Positions 25,683-36,038 are shown, counted from the first letter of the stretch. The stretch: 64,000 nt of DNA from Streptomyces sp. NBC_00259 (GCF_036181745.1 NZ_CP108080.1:5645501-5709500), one strand, 5' to 3'. Numbers and translations are program-made. Notes: a model not told the origin generated them from the sequence alone.

Positions 25683-25709
25683 TCTTCGACTTCAGCTCTT
25701 CGACTTCAG
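25683..25709 (+). repeat. Tandem TCTTCGACTTCAG repeat in the tsf leader
   Basis: Two exact 13-nt copies (25683-25695, 25697-25709) with period 14 lie just upstream of the tsf ribosome-binding region. The sequence is AT-richer than the surroundings. Confidence 0.75.
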
Positions 25710-25723
25710 AGAGATTCACAGAC

Positions 25724-26560
25724 ATGGCGAACTACACCGCCGCTGACGTAAAGAAGCTCCGCGAGCTCACCGGCGCGGGCATGATGGACTGCAAGAAGGC
25801 GCTCGACGAGGCCGACGGCAACGTCGACAAGGCCGTCGAGGCACTGCGCATCAAGGGCCAGAAGGGCGTCGCCAAGCGCGAGGGCCGCTCCGCCGAGAAC
25901 GGCGCCGTGGTCTCCCTGATCGCCGAGGACAACACCTCCGGTGTCATCCTCGAGCTGAAGTGCGAGACGGACTTCGTCGCCAAGGGTGAGAAGTTCCAGG
26001 CCGTCGCGGGTGCGCTCGCCGCTCACGCCGCCAAGACCGCCCCGGCCGACATCGCCGCGCTGCTCGGCTCCGAGATCGAGCCCGGCAAGACCGTCCAGGC
26101 GTACGTCGACGAGGCCAACGCCAACCTCGGCGAGAAGATCGTCCTGGACCGCTTCGCGCAGTTCTCCGGCGCCTTCGTCACGGCCTACATGCACCGCACC
26201 ATGCCCGACCTGCCCCCGCAGATCGGTGTTCTGGTCGAGCTCGACAAGCCGAACCCCGAGATCGCCAAGGGCGTCGCGCAGCACATCGCCGCCTTCGCGC
26301 CGAAGTACCTCTCCCGTGAGGACGTTCCGGCCGAGGTCGTCGAGTCCGAGCGTCGCGTCGCCGAGGAGACCACCCGCGCCGAGGGCAAGCCCGAGGCCGC
26401 GCTCCCGAAGATCGTCGAAGGTCGCATCAACGGCTTCTTCAAGGACGCCACCCTCCTTGGCCAGCCGTACGCGCTCGACAACAAGAAGTCCGTCCAGCAG
26501 ATCCTGGACGAGGCCGGTGTCGCCCTGAAGCGCTTCTCGCGCATCAAGGTCGGCATCTGA
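25724..26560 (+). CDS. tsf: Translation elongation factor Ts
   Basis: This 278-residue GDP-exchange factor for EF-Tu has an N-terminal UBA-like domain MANYTAADVKKLRELTGAGMMDCKKALDEADGNVDKAVEALRIKG, core TDFVAKGEKF, and C-terminal LLGQPYALDNKKSVQQILDEAG. The length is full. It sits between rpsB and pyrH with its own leader (109 bp) holding the terminator and the tandem repeat, so it may also have its own promoter. Confidence 0.97.
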   Translation: MANYTAADVKKLRELTGAGMMDCKKALDEADGNVDKAVEALRIKGQKGVAKREGRSAENGAVVSLIAEDNTSGVILELKCETDFVAKGEKFQAVAGALAAHAAKTAPADIAALLGSEIEPGKTVQAYVDEANANLGEKIVLDRFAQFSGAFVTAYMHRTMPDLPPQIGVLVELDKPNPEIAKGVAQHIAAFAPKYLSREDVPAEVVESERRVAEETTRAEGKPEAALPKIVEGRINGFFKDATLLGQPYALDNKKSVQQILDEAGVALKRFSRIKVGI

Positions 26561-26648
26561 GCCGGTACGCGATCGACACGGGATCCCGCTAGGGTTTCCC
26601 AGCAGTCGTCGGCCGCGTGGACGCCGGACGACCGCAGATCTGACGAGG

Positions 26649-26691
26649 AGGCCATTGCCGCAGGGACACCAGCACCCACCGGCAATGGCCT
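26649..26691 (+). terminator. Hairpin between tsf and pyrH (terminator or attenuator)
   Basis: A 12-bp perfect stem AGGCCATTGCCG / CGGCAATGGCCT has a 19-nt loop and is followed by TCTTCG. It lies 27 bp before the pyrH start. Its closeness to pyrH suggests it modulates UMP kinase expression instead of only ending the tsf transcript. Confidence 0.7.
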
Positions 26692-26718
26692 TCTTCGTAT
26701 GTGCACGAGGAGATCTCC

Positions 26719-27501
26719 ATGAACAAGGGCGCGGACGCCAATCCGGCTGCCGACGACAACAGCGACCACACCGGCCAGAAAGCCGGCCGCTTCATGCTGA
26801 AGCTGTCCGGGGAAGCCTTCTCCGGCGGCGGCGGCCTGGGCGTCGACCCCGACGTCGTACACGCCATCGCACGGGAGATCGCCGCGGTCGTCCGTGACGG
26901 CGCGGAGATCGCGGTCGTCATCGGCGGCGGCAATTTCTTCCGCGGCGCCGAACTCCAGGTGCGCGGCATGGACCGGGCACGGTCCGACTACATGGGCATG
27001 CTCGGTACGGTCATGAACTGCCTCGCCCTCCAGGACTTCCTGGAGAAGGAGGGGATCGACTCCCGCGTCCAGACGGCCATCACCATGGGCCAGGTCGCGG
27101 AGCCGTACATTCCGCTGCGGGCGGTGCGCCACCTGGAGAAGGGTCGCGTCGTCATCTTCGGCGCCGGTATGGGCATGCCCTACTTCTCCACCGACACCAC
27201 CGCGGCCCAGCGCGCCCTGGAGATCGACGCCGAAGCCCTGCTCATGGGCAAGAACGGGGTCGACGGGGTGTACGACTCGGACCCGAAGGCCAACCCGGAC
27301 GCCGTGAAGTTCGACGCGCTGGAGTACGGGGAGGTGCTCGCCCGCAACCTGAAGGTCGCCGACGCCACCGCCATCACGCTCTGCCGCGACAACAATCTGC
27401 CGATCCTCGTCTTCGAACTGCTCGCCGCAGGCAATATCGCGCGGGCGGTCCGGGGTGAGAAGATCGGCACGCTCGTGAGCGACCGGGGCACCCGGGCCTG
27501 A
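26719..27501 (+). CDS. pyrH: UMP kinase PyrH
   Basis: This 260-residue amino-acid-kinase-fold enzyme phosphorylates UMP to UDP. Motifs: FMLKLSGEAFSGGGGLGVDP, VVIGGGNFFRGAELQ, MDRARSDYMGMLGTVMNCLALQD and GVDGVYDSDPKANPDAVKFD. The first 28 residues are a hydrophilic extension. ATG 26719 is chosen because GAGGAG lies at 26707-26712; an in-frame GTG at 26701 is less likely. A hairpin in the leader may regulate it. Confidence 0.96.
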   Translation: MNKGADANPAADDNSDHTGQKAGRFMLKLSGEAFSGGGGLGVDPDVVHAIAREIAAVVRDGAEIAVVIGGGNFFRGAELQVRGMDRARSDYMGMLGTVMNCLALQDFLEKEGIDSRVQTAITMGQVAEPYIPLRAVRHLEKGRVVIFGAGMGMPYFSTDTTAAQRALEIDAEALLMGKNGVDGVYDSDPKANPDAVKFDALEYGEVLARNLKVADATAITLCRDNNLPILVFELLAAGNIARAVRGEKIGTLVSDRGTRA

Positions 27502-27717
27502 CCCTGGGCGCCACCCTCCGGGATGGACAAAGCCCTGCCGGTCGGACACCGTGCAGGAAAAGACGCGCCGCCAAGTTTTCACCGGCCTCGTACTCGTGAC
27601 GCGACATCGGGACACGGAATCGTGGAGCGGACCCGCAACGCGGATTCGCCACGCGTATCCGTGAACCGGACCGTCACCCGTACACGCCGGGCCCACCAAG
27701 ACACGCAGGAGCAAGTG

Positions 27718-28275
27718 GTGATCGAAGAGACCCTCCTCGAGGCCGAGGAGAAGATGGAGAAGGCCGTCCTGGTCGCCAAGGAGGACTTCGCCGCGATCCG
27801 CACCGGGCGTGCGCACCCGGCGATGTTCAACAAGATCGTGGCCGACTACTACGGCGCGCTGACGCCGATCAACCAGCTCGCCTCCTTCTCGGTGCCGGAG
27901 CCGCGCATGGCCGTGGTGACGCCGTTCGACAAGAGCGCGCTGCGCAACATCGAGCAGGCGATCCGGGACTCCGACCTGGGCGTCAACCCCAGCAACGACG
28001 GCAACATCATCCGGGTGGTGTTCCCCGAGCTCACCGAGGAGCGCCGCCGTGAGTTCATCAAGGTCGCCAAGGGCAAGGCCGAGGACTCCCGGATCTCGAT
28101 CCGCTCCGTGCGCCGCAAGGCCAAGGAGGCCATCGACAAGCTGATCAAGGACGGCGAGGTCGGCGAGGACGAGGGCCGTCGTGCGGAGAAGGAGCTCGAC
28201 GACACCACCGCGAAGTACGTCGCGCAGGTGGACGAGCTGCTCAAGCACAAGGAAGCCGAGCTGCTCGAGGTCTGA
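27718..28275 (+). CDS. frr: Ribosome recycling factor Frr
   Basis: This 185-residue protein splits post-termination ribosomes with EF-G. It reads VIEETLLEAEEKMEKAV, FAAIRTGRAHPAMFNKIVADYYG, GVNPSNDGNIIRVVFPELTEERR and ends KHKEAELLEV. GTG 27718 gives the family start; GTG 27715 immediately before it is an alternative. CAGGAG precedes. Its TGA overlaps the ATG of cdsA. The 216-bp gap after pyrH contains no supported gene. Confidence 0.97.
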   Translation: MIEETLLEAEEKMEKAVLVAKEDFAAIRTGRAHPAMFNKIVADYYGALTPINQLASFSVPEPRMAVVTPFDKSALRNIEQAIRDSDLGVNPSNDGNIIRVVFPELTEERRREFIKVAKGKAEDSRISIRSVRRKAKEAIDKLIKDGEVGEDEGRRAEKELDDTTAKYVAQVDELLKHKEAELLEV

Positions 28276-29381
28276 TGAACGACTCTTCCTGGGGGGCCCC
28301 GCCGAGCGCCGGCTACTGGGGCCCGCCCGACCAGGGGGCTGCCCCGGCGGGTCCCGCATACGATGAGCTTGTCGCCCAGCAAACTCGGCCCATGCCCATC
28401 GTGCCGGACGATCCCGACGCAGGTAGAGACGCTGAGGACCGCGAAAACCGCGACCGGGGGGCCGCTCGGCCGAGTGGCCCCCTGTTCCGTGACGAGATGC
28501 CGCAGGAGCCCATGCCCAGCCCCCCGCCGCCTGCGGCTTCCCAGCCGTCGCAGCCGCCGCAGAAGAAGCGCGCCGGCCGCGATCTTCGTGCTGCGATAGG
28601 GGTCGGCGTCGGGCTCGGGGCGGTGATCATCGCCGCGCTGTTCGTCGTCAAGGCCGTGTTCGTGGGCGTGATCGCGGTCGCCGTGGTCGTCGGCCTCTGG
28701 GAGCTCACCTCCCGCCTTCAGGAGCGCAAGGGCATCAAGGCGCCCCTGGTACCGCTCGCGGTGGGCGGTGCGGCGATGGTCGTGGCCGGCTATGTGCGAG
28801 GAGCCGAGGGCGCCTGGGTGGCCATGGCCCTCACCGGGCTCGCGGTGCTGGTCTGGCGGATGACCGAACCGCCCGAGGGCTACCTCAAGGACGTCACGGC
28901 CGGGCTGTTCGCCGCGTTCTACGTGCCGTTCCTGGCCACGTTCGTCGCGATGATGCTCACCGCCGACGACGGCCCCCAGCGCGTCTTCACCTTCCTCCTG
29001 CTGACGGTCGTCAGCGACACCGGCGCGTACGCGATCGGCTGGCGTTTCGGCAAGCGCAAGCTCGCACCGCGCATCAGCCCCGGGAAGACCCGCGAGGGTC
29101 TTGTCGGAGCCGTGGCGTTCGGGATGGCGGCGGGCGCCCTGTGCATGCCGCTCCTGATCGACGGCGGCACCTGGTGGCAGGGCCTGCTCCTCGGGCTCGC
29201 GGTCGCCGTCAGCGCGACCCTGGGCGACCTGGGCGAGTCGATGATCAAGCGGGACCTGGGCATCAAGGACATGGGCACGCTGCTGCCGGGCCACGGCGGC
29301 ATCATGGACCGGCTGGACTCGCTGCTGCCGACGGCGCCGGTGGTGTGGCTGCTCTTCGTGGTGTTCGTCGGCGCCGGCTGA
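28275..29381 (+). CDS. cdsA: Phosphatidate cytidylyltransferase CdsA
   Basis: This 368-residue membrane enzyme makes CDP-diacylglycerol from CTP and phosphatidate. A long hydrophilic Pro/Gln-rich N terminus (about 95 residues) is usual in Streptomyces. About eight TM helices follow, and the C-terminal signature reads SATLGDLGESMIKRDLGIKDMGTLLPGHGGIMDRLDS. It is coupled to frr by a 1-bp overlap, ending the rpsB-cdsA gene run. Confidence 0.95.
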   Translation: MNDSSWGAPPSAGYWGPPDQGAAPAGPAYDELVAQQTRPMPIVPDDPDAGRDAEDRENRDRGAARPSGPLFRDEMPQEPMPSPPPPAASQPSQPPQKKRAGRDLRAAIGVGVGLGAVIIAALFVVKAVFVGVIAVAVVVGLWELTSRLQERKGIKAPLVPLAVGGAAMVVAGYVRGAEGAWVAMALTGLAVLVWRMTEPPEGYLKDVTAGLFAAFYVPFLATFVAMMLTADDGPQRVFTFLLLTVVSDTGAYAIGWRFGKRKLAPRISPGKTREGLVGAVAFGMAAGALCMPLLIDGGTWWQGLLLGLAVAVSATLGDLGESMIKRDLGIKDMGTLLPGHGGIMDRLDSLLPTAPVVWLLFVVFVGAG

Positions 29382-29398
29382 GCGGGGATTTCCGGAGC

Positions 29399-29431
29399 AG
29401 GGGCTCGTCGTCCACGGGACGGTGGGCCCCT
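29399..29431 (+). terminator. Probable terminator after cdsA
   Basis: A six-bp AGGGGC / GCCCCT stem with a partly paired 21-nt interior is followed by TTCTCGTT, 17 bp after the cdsA stop. Confidence 0.5.
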
Positions 29432-29611
29432 TTCTCGTTCTCCTCGGGAGGCCCTTCTGTCGTCTCCGACCGTCTCCGACCGCCCCCCATGGCCGCCCGC
29501 CGGCCGTGCCTCGGCGGTGACGAGGGCTGTCCTCGGGAGCCCCGGGCCTCCATGCTGGGCCGGAGCCGGAGTAGCCGGAGTAGCCGGTGCCGGGGCGACA
29601 GGGGGCTGAGC

Positions 29612-30142
29612 ATGCCGAGGCGGATCGTCTGCGGAGCGGGACTGCTGGCCGTACTCATGACCATGACGAGCTGTGCGACGGACGGCGGCGACGCCGCGGA
29701 ACCCTCGCCCTCCACCAGGTCCGGCTCGTCGGCACCGGTCGCCACCACCGGCACACCGGTGCCCGGCACACCAGCGCCCAGCCCGACGTCGGACCCGGCG
29801 ACCACGCCCGACAGGCACTCCGTGCTCGTCACGTTCACCGAGAGCGGCGGCATCGACGGTCGGCACAACTCCCTCGTCGTGTACGAGGACGGCCGCTTCC
29901 TTCGCGTGGCACCCCGGTCGCCCGACCGCCCAGGCCGGATGACCCCGGCCGACCTGGCCGCACTGCGCGCCGCCCTGGACGACGTGGACTTCACCCGCCT
30001 GCCGTCCCGCCCCACCGGGCCGCCCGTCATGGACGGCCTCACCCGCGTAGTGGTCCACGACGGCCACACCGCGGTCGACGACGGCACCGACACCCCTGCG
30101 GCGCTGGCCGACGTCTACGCGGCGCTGCCGCCCCTGACCTGA
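29612..30142 (+). CDS. Putative lipoprotein, unknown function
   Basis: This 176-residue protein starts MPRRIVCGAGLLAVLMTMTSCATDG: a short lipoprotein signal with a weak lipobox MTSC (Cys21). A Ser/Thr/Pro-rich linker of about 40 residues precedes a small domain (VLVTFTESGGIDGRHNSLVVYEDGRFLRVAP) that looks like the beta-rich secreted domains common in Streptomyces. No enzyme motif is seen. An upstream tandem GGAGTAGCC repeat (about 29568-29587) lies in the leader. Confidence 0.75.
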   Translation: MPRRIVCGAGLLAVLMTMTSCATDGGDAAEPSPSTRSGSSAPVATTGTPVPGTPAPSPTSDPATTPDRHSVLVTFTESGGIDGRHNSLVVYEDGRFLRVAPRSPDRPGRMTPADLAALRAALDDVDFTRLPSRPTGPPVMDGLTRVVVHDGHTAVDDGTDTPAALADVYAALPPLT

Positions 30143-30365
30143 CGGTCACCGCTGCCTCGTCCCGTTCCTTCGGAATGCGTACCGGCCATGCTGGAGGCAC
30201 GCTGGAAGGGCGGCTTCTGAGGCCTCCCTACCAGTGATGATGCTCAACTCTGGGTATACCGCAGCTTCGTCGGCCGGCGCGGCGACGGGGGACGTCATCG
30301 CCCTCCTGTGCCTCCTCCCCAGCCAGCGGTACGGGAAGGCTCAACAGTTCGGAAGGGCGGTCGCC

Positions 30366-30584
30366 ATGCATTGCTATGACTGCGCCACTGACGCGCTCCG
30401 ACCGGTACAGGCTGTCGCTGTAGCCACGTGCGCCCGATGCGGTGCCGGGGTGTGCCGCACGCATCTGCATGTCACCAGCGATCCGGTGTCCGGTGTGCCC
30501 AACCCCCCGCCCAGGCCCGAAGCCAGACGACTGACGTGCGGCGTGTGCTACTCAGCGGAGAGCGCGGCCGCCGCTCCTGCCTGA
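30366..30584 (+). CDS. DUF2180 family small zinc-ribbon-like protein
   Basis: This 72-residue protein has paired cysteines: MHCYDCATDA at the N terminus and TCARCGAGVCRTH in the middle, then LTCGVCYSAES, a pattern that probably binds zinc. ATG 30366 gives the family start MHCYDC; the frame is open upstream to 30234. Function is unknown. It stands alone between the lipoprotein and rlmN, with a 223-bp upstream gap that shows a TATACC-like hexamer near 30255 but no certain promoter. Confidence 0.8.
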   Translation: MHCYDCATDALRPVQAVAVATCARCGAGVCRTHLHVTSDPVSGVPNPPPRPEARRLTCGVCYSAESAAAAPA

Positions 30585-30785
30585 GTGCCCCGCAGGCAGG
30601 GCTCGCCCCCTGCGCAGAACCCGGGACCACTCTCTGACCTGCGTGGACGCTCGATGGGAAGGCTCGGTCCGGGCCGCCCGCGGGTCGTCGTAGGAGGGCC
30701 GGACGGCCGGAGACGGCCAATGACGACCACCGCGCGCGGATGAGGCCCTGGGCCGGGCGAGTGGATCTGCGACACTGGTACGGCC

Positions 30786-31892
30786 ATGCCTAAGCCCGGA
30801 GAACTCACTTTCGTCGCCCCCCGCGGAGCCAAGAAGCCCCCGCGGCACCTCGCCGACCTGTCGCCCGCAGAGCGCAAGGACGCTGTCGCCGCCATCGGCG
30901 AGAAGCCGTTCCGCGCCAAGCAGCTGTCGCAGCACTACTTCGCGCGGTACGCCCACGACCCCGCCCAGTGGACCGACATCCCCGCGGCCGCGCGCGAGCG
31001 GCTCGCGTCGGAGCTGCTGCCCGACCTGATGTCCGTCGTCCGGCACATCTCCTGCGACGACGACACCACCCGCAAGACGTTGTGGCGGCTCCACGACGGC
31101 ACGCTCGTCGAGTCCGTGCTGATGCGCTACCCGGACCGGGTCACGATGTGCATCTCCTCGCAGGCCGGCTGCGGTATGAACTGCCCGTTCTGCGCCACGG
31201 GCCAGGCCGGGCTCGACCGCAACCTGTCCACCGCCGAGATCGTGCACCAGATCGTCGACGGCATGCGCGCCCTGCGCGACGGAGAGGTCCCCGGAGGCCC
31301 GGCGCGGCTGTCCAACATCGTGTTCATGGGCATGGGCGAGCCCCTGGCCAACTACAAGCGGGTCGTCGGGGCCGTCCGCCGGCTCACCGACCCCGAGCCG
31401 GACGGGCTCGGCCTCTCCCAGCGAGGAATCACCGTCTCCACCGTCGGCCTGGTCCCGGCGATGCTGCGGTTCGCCGACGAGGGCTTCAAGTGCAGGCTCG
31501 CCGTCTCGCTGCACGCCCCGGACGACGAGCTGCGCGACACTCTCGTCCCGGTCAACACGCGCTGGAAGGTGCGGGAGGTCCTGGACGCCGCATGGGAGTA
31601 CGCGGAGAAGTCCGGCCGCCGCATCTCCATCGAGTACGCCCTGATCCGCGACATCAACGACCAGGCATGGCGCGGTGACCTGCTCGGCCGTCTCCTCAAG
31701 GGCAAGCGGGTGCACGTCAACCTGATCCCGCTCAACCCGACGCCGGGTTCGAAGTGGACGGCCTCCCGTCCCGAGGACGAGAAGGCCTTCGTCGAGGCGA
31801 TCGCCGCCCATGGCGTACCCGTGACCGTCCGGGACACCCGGGGCCAGGAGATCGACGGAGCCTGCGGACAGCTCGCGGCCTCCGAGCGCTAG
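30786..31892 (+). CDS. rlmN: 23S rRNA (adenine2503-C2)-methyltransferase RlmN
   Basis: This 368-residue radical-SAM enzyme methylates A2503 of 23S rRNA and A37 of some tRNAs. The iron-sulfur motif C-x3-C-x2-C is at residues 129-136 (SQAGCGMNCPFCATGQ). Other family motifs are GMGEPLANYKRV and LIPLNPTPGSKW. The catalytic C-terminal Cys in GACGQLAASER (about 360) is retained. The gene is complete, monocistronic, and upstream of the TPP riboswitch. Confidence 0.95.
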   Translation: MPKPGELTFVAPRGAKKPPRHLADLSPAERKDAVAAIGEKPFRAKQLSQHYFARYAHDPAQWTDIPAAARERLASELLPDLMSVVRHISCDDDTTRKTLWRLHDGTLVESVLMRYPDRVTMCISSQAGCGMNCPFCATGQAGLDRNLSTAEIVHQIVDGMRALRDGEVPGGPARLSNIVFMGMGEPLANYKRVVGAVRRLTDPEPDGLGLSQRGITVSTVGLVPAMLRFADEGFKCRLAVSLHAPDDELRDTLVPVNTRWKVREVLDAAWEYAEKSGRRISIEYALIRDINDQAWRGDLLGRLLKGKRVHVNLIPLNPTPGSKWTASRPEDEKAFVEAIAAHGVPVTVRDTRGQEIDGACGQLAASER

Positions 31893-31943
31893 AACCCCGC
31901 CCGAAGGGCCCATGTAATCTGGGCTCGAAACATCTTCATATTC

Positions 31944-32033
31944 CGACAGGGGAGCGCCACAGCGCTGAGAGTGCGGCAACCGTCAAGGCCGCAGACCCTC
32001 TGAACCTCGCCCAGGTCATTCTGGGTAGGAAGT
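31944..32033 (+). promoter_or_regulatory. TPP riboswitch (THI element)
   Basis: Conserved blocks of the thiamine-pyrophosphate aptamer are present in order: AGGGGAGC (31948-31955), CGCTGAGAGTGCGG (31963-31976), GACCCTCTGAACCT (31994-32007) and TCATTCTGGGTAGGAAG (32016-32032). It lies between rlmN and a thiamine ABC transporter and is followed by a terminator hairpin, so TPP should switch transcription off. Confidence 0.9.
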
Positions 32034-32056
32034 TCGGACGAGACTCAAGCTGTTGC

Positions 32057-32099
32057 GCCCTGCCCGGCTCCGGATGTGCGATCCGGAGCCGGGCAGGGC
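32057..32099 (+). terminator. Terminator stem of the TPP riboswitch expression platform
   Basis: A 19-bp perfect stem (GCCCTGCCCGGCTCCGGAT with its complement) has loop GTGCG. It is located 24 nt after the aptamer and 37 nt before the thiB start. Very stable, with a CGCGTCTCTTCC tail. Confidence 0.85.
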
Positions 32100-32135
32100 C
32101 GCGTCTCTTCCTGGTCATGCCCAGGAGGAATCTCA

Positions 32136-33236
32136 GTGAGCACCACCAAGAAGATCACGGTCACCGTGCTGGCCGCCGCCCTCGGCGTCAGTACGCTCGC
32201 GGCCTGCGGCGGGGAGTCCAAGGACGACTCCGCCGGTGAGGGCGCCGGGAGCGGTTCCAAGACCGTGACGCTCGTCAGCCACGACTCCTTCAACGCCTCC
32301 CCGGCGGTGCTGAAGGAGTTCACCAAGCAGACCGGATACACGGTCAAGGTGCTGAAGAGCGGTGACGCGGTCGAGGCGCTCAACAAGGAGATCCTCACCA
32401 AGGGATCCCCGCAGGGCGACGTGTTCTTCGGTGTCGACAACACCACGCTCTCGCGGGCCCTCGACAACGACCTCTTCACGCCGTACGAGGCCAAGGGCCT
32501 GGACCGGATCCCCGAGGCCGTGCAGCTCGACGGCGGCGAGCACCGGGTCACGCCCGTCGACACCGGCGACATCTGCGTCAACTACGACAAGAAGTACTTC
32601 GCCGACAAGAAGCTCGCCCCGCCGCGGACGCTCGACGACCTGATCAAGCCCGCCTACAAGGACCTCCTCGTCGTCGAGAACGCCGAGCGCTCCTCGCCCG
32701 GCCTCGGCTTCCTCCTCGGGACCGCCAGCGCCTACGGCGACGACGGCTGGCAGGACTACTGGAAGAAGCTGCGGGCCAACGGCGTGAAGGTCGTCGACAG
32801 CTGGGAGCTCGCCTACAACCAGGAGTTCTCCGGCTCCGCCGGCGGCAAGGCGGCCAAGGGCGACCGGCCGCTCGTCGTCTCGTACGCCTCCAGCCCGCCG
32901 GTCGAGGTGCTGTACGCCAAGCCGCAGCCCAAGGAGGCCCCCACCGGCGTCTCCACCGGCACCTGCTTCCGCCAGACCGAGGCCGCCGGCCTGCTCAAGG
33001 GCGCGAAGAACGAGGCCGGCGGAAAGGCCCTGCTGGACTTCCTGATCAGCAAGAAGTTCCAGGAGGACATGCCGCTCAACATGTTCGTCAACCCGGTCGT
33101 CGGGGACGCGAAGCTCCCCGCGCTGTTCACCGAGTTCGGTGAGGTGGTCGCCGAGCCGCGGACCATGACCCCGGAGAAGATCGCCGACAACCGTGACCAG
33201 TGGATCCAGTCGTGGTCCTCACTCGTCCTGAAGTAG
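32136..33236 (+). CDS. thiB: Thiamine ABC transporter substrate-binding lipoprotein ThiB
   Basis: This 366-residue protein has a lipoprotein signal ending LAAC at about residue 25. The mature domain carries VTLVSHDSFNASPAVLKEFTKQTGY, FFGVDNTTLSRAL and VDTGDICVNYDKKYF, characteristic of TbpA/ThiB. It binds thiamine or its phosphates outside the membrane. GTG 32136 has AGGAGG at 32122-32127. It is the first gene of the riboswitch-controlled thiB-thiP-thiQ operon. The iron-binding-protein family is related, but the riboswitch settles the ligand. Confidence 0.92.
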   Translation: MSTTKKITVTVLAAALGVSTLAACGGESKDDSAGEGAGSGSKTVTLVSHDSFNASPAVLKEFTKQTGYTVKVLKSGDAVEALNKEILTKGSPQGDVFFGVDNTTLSRALDNDLFTPYEAKGLDRIPEAVQLDGGEHRVTPVDTGDICVNYDKKYFADKKLAPPRTLDDLIKPAYKDLLVVENAERSSPGLGFLLGTASAYGDDGWQDYWKKLRANGVKVVDSWELAYNQEFSGSAGGKAAKGDRPLVVSYASSPPVEVLYAKPQPKEAPTGVSTGTCFRQTEAAGLLKGAKNEAGGKALLDFLISKKFQEDMPLNMFVNPVVGDAKLPALFTEFGEVVAEPRTMTPEKIADNRDQWIQSWSSLVLK

Positions 33237-34953
33237 CCGAATCACCGGGCGGTGACGCGGACCCGCGCGGGAGGACCTCCGCGCGCGGGTCCGCGTCCCT
33301 GCGCGGGAGCGCGACCCGGCTCGCGCTGATGGCCGTGCCCGTCGCGTTCTTCGCGCTCTTCTTCGCCTACCCCGTGGCCGCGATCGTCGGCCGCGGGCTC
33401 CAGGTGGACGGCGCCTGGCAGTTGGGCCGCATCGGCGAGGTCCTGGGCCGGTCCGACATCCTCGACGTCCTCTGGTTCACCGCCTGGCAGGCGCTCGCCT
33501 CCACCGGGCTGACCCTGCTGATCGCCCTTCCCGGCGCGTATGTGTTCGCCCGCTTCGACTTTCCCGGGAAGCAGTTGCTGCGGGCGGTCGTCACCGTGCC
33601 GTTCGTCCTGCCGACGGTCGTGGTCGGCACCGCCTTCCTGGCCCTCGTCGGCCGTGGCGGACTGCTCGACGAGCTGTGGGGCGTACGCCTCGACACGACC
33701 GTCTGGGCGATACTCCTCGCCCATGTCTTCTTCAACTACGCCGTCGTCGTACGGACCGTGGGCGGCCTGTGGGCACAGCTCGACCCGCGCCAGGAGGAGG
33801 CCGCACGCGTCCTCGGCGCGGGCCGTTTCGCGGCCTGGCGGCGTGTCACCCTGCCCGCGCTGACCCCTGCCGTGGCCGCCGCCGCGCTGATGGTGTTCCT
33901 CTTCACCTTCACCTCCTTCGGCGTCGTCCAGATCCTCGGCGGACCGGCGTTCGCCACGCTCGAAGTGGAGATCTACCGGCAGACCGCGCAGGTCCTCGAC
34001 CTGTCGACGGCCGCCGTGCTGACGCTCGTGCAGTTCGCGGCGGTCGGCGCGATCCTCGCCGTCCACGCCCGGACCGTACGGCGACGGGAGACCGCACTGC
34101 GGCTCGTCGACCCGGCCCACACGGCGCACCGGCCGCGCGGCGCGGGCCAATGGGCCCTGCTCGCGGCCGTTCTGACCACGGTCGTTCTGCTGATCCTGGC
34201 GCCGCTCGCGGTCCTGGTCGAGCGGTCGCTCGCCGAGGGGAACGGGCCCGGCGGCTACGGCTTCACCTTCTACGAGGCCCTGCGGTCGGCGGAGGCGAGC
34301 GGCGGCACCTTCCTCGTACCGCCGCTGGAAGCCGTCGGGAACTCCCTCCAGTACGCGCTCGCCGCCACCGCCATCGCGCTCGTCATCGGCGGCCTCGCGG
34401 CCGCCGCCCTCACCCGGAAGGCGGGCCGGCTGGTCAGGGGCTTCGACGCGCTGCTGATGCTGCCGCTCGGAGTCTCCGCCGTCACCGTCGGCTTCGGATT
34501 CCTCATCACTCTCGACGAGCCGCCGCTCGATCTGCGCACCTCCTGGATCCTGGTGCCGCTGGCCCAGGCCCTGGTGGGGGTGCCCTTCGTCGTACGGACC
34601 ATGCTGCCGGTGCTGCGGGCCGTCGACGTCCGGCTGCGCGAGGCCGCGGCCGTCCTCGGCGCCTCGCCGCTGCGGGCGTGGCGCGAGGTCGATCTGCCGC
34701 TGGTGCGCCGGGCGCTGCTCGTCGCCGCGGGCTTCGCCTTCGCCGTCTCGCTCGGTGAGTTCGGCGCCACCGTCTTCATCGCCCGGCCCGACAACCCGAC
34801 GCTCCCGGTCGCCGTGGCGCGCCTCCTGGGCCGCCCGGGTGAGCTCAACTACGGGCAGGCGATGGCCCTTTCGACCATCCTCATGCTGGTCTGCGCGGCG
34901 GCTCTGCTGCTGCTCGACCGGCTCCGTCCCGACCGTTCCGCCGGGGAGTTCTG

Positions 34954-34954
<1 letters not shown>
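33212..34954 (+). CDS. thiP: Thiamine ABC transporter permease ThiP
   Basis: This 580-residue permease is a fused double-domain type with about 12 TM helices. Two EAA loops are visible: LDPRQEEAARVLGAGRFAAWRRVTLP in the first half and DVRLREAAAVLGASPLRAWREVDLP in the second. It forms the channel with ThiB and ThiQ. GTG 33212 overlaps the end of thiB by 25 bp; GTG 33200 is an alternative. The stop overlaps thiQ by 1 bp. ThiP-type fusions also occur in iron importers. Confidence 0.9.
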
Positions 34955-35982
<1,028 letters not shown>

Positions 35983-35984
35983 CC

Positions 35985-36010
35985 GGGCGTCCGTACGCGG
36001 ACGAACGCCC
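35985..36010. terminator. Hairpin between convergent thiQ and the DMT-type gene
   Basis: GGGCGTCCG-TACG-CGGACG-A-ACGCCC folds into a stem with one bulge between two convergent genes; it may work in both directions. Confidence 0.55.
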
Positions 36011-36038
36011 GCCCCGCCCGGCCTTCACGCCGCCGCCC

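Noticed and set aside
26655..26897. Possible leader peptide reading through the pyrH hairpin
   Set aside because: It needs a TTG start, runs out of frame far into pyrH, and has no regulatory codon run; the hairpin alone explains the region.
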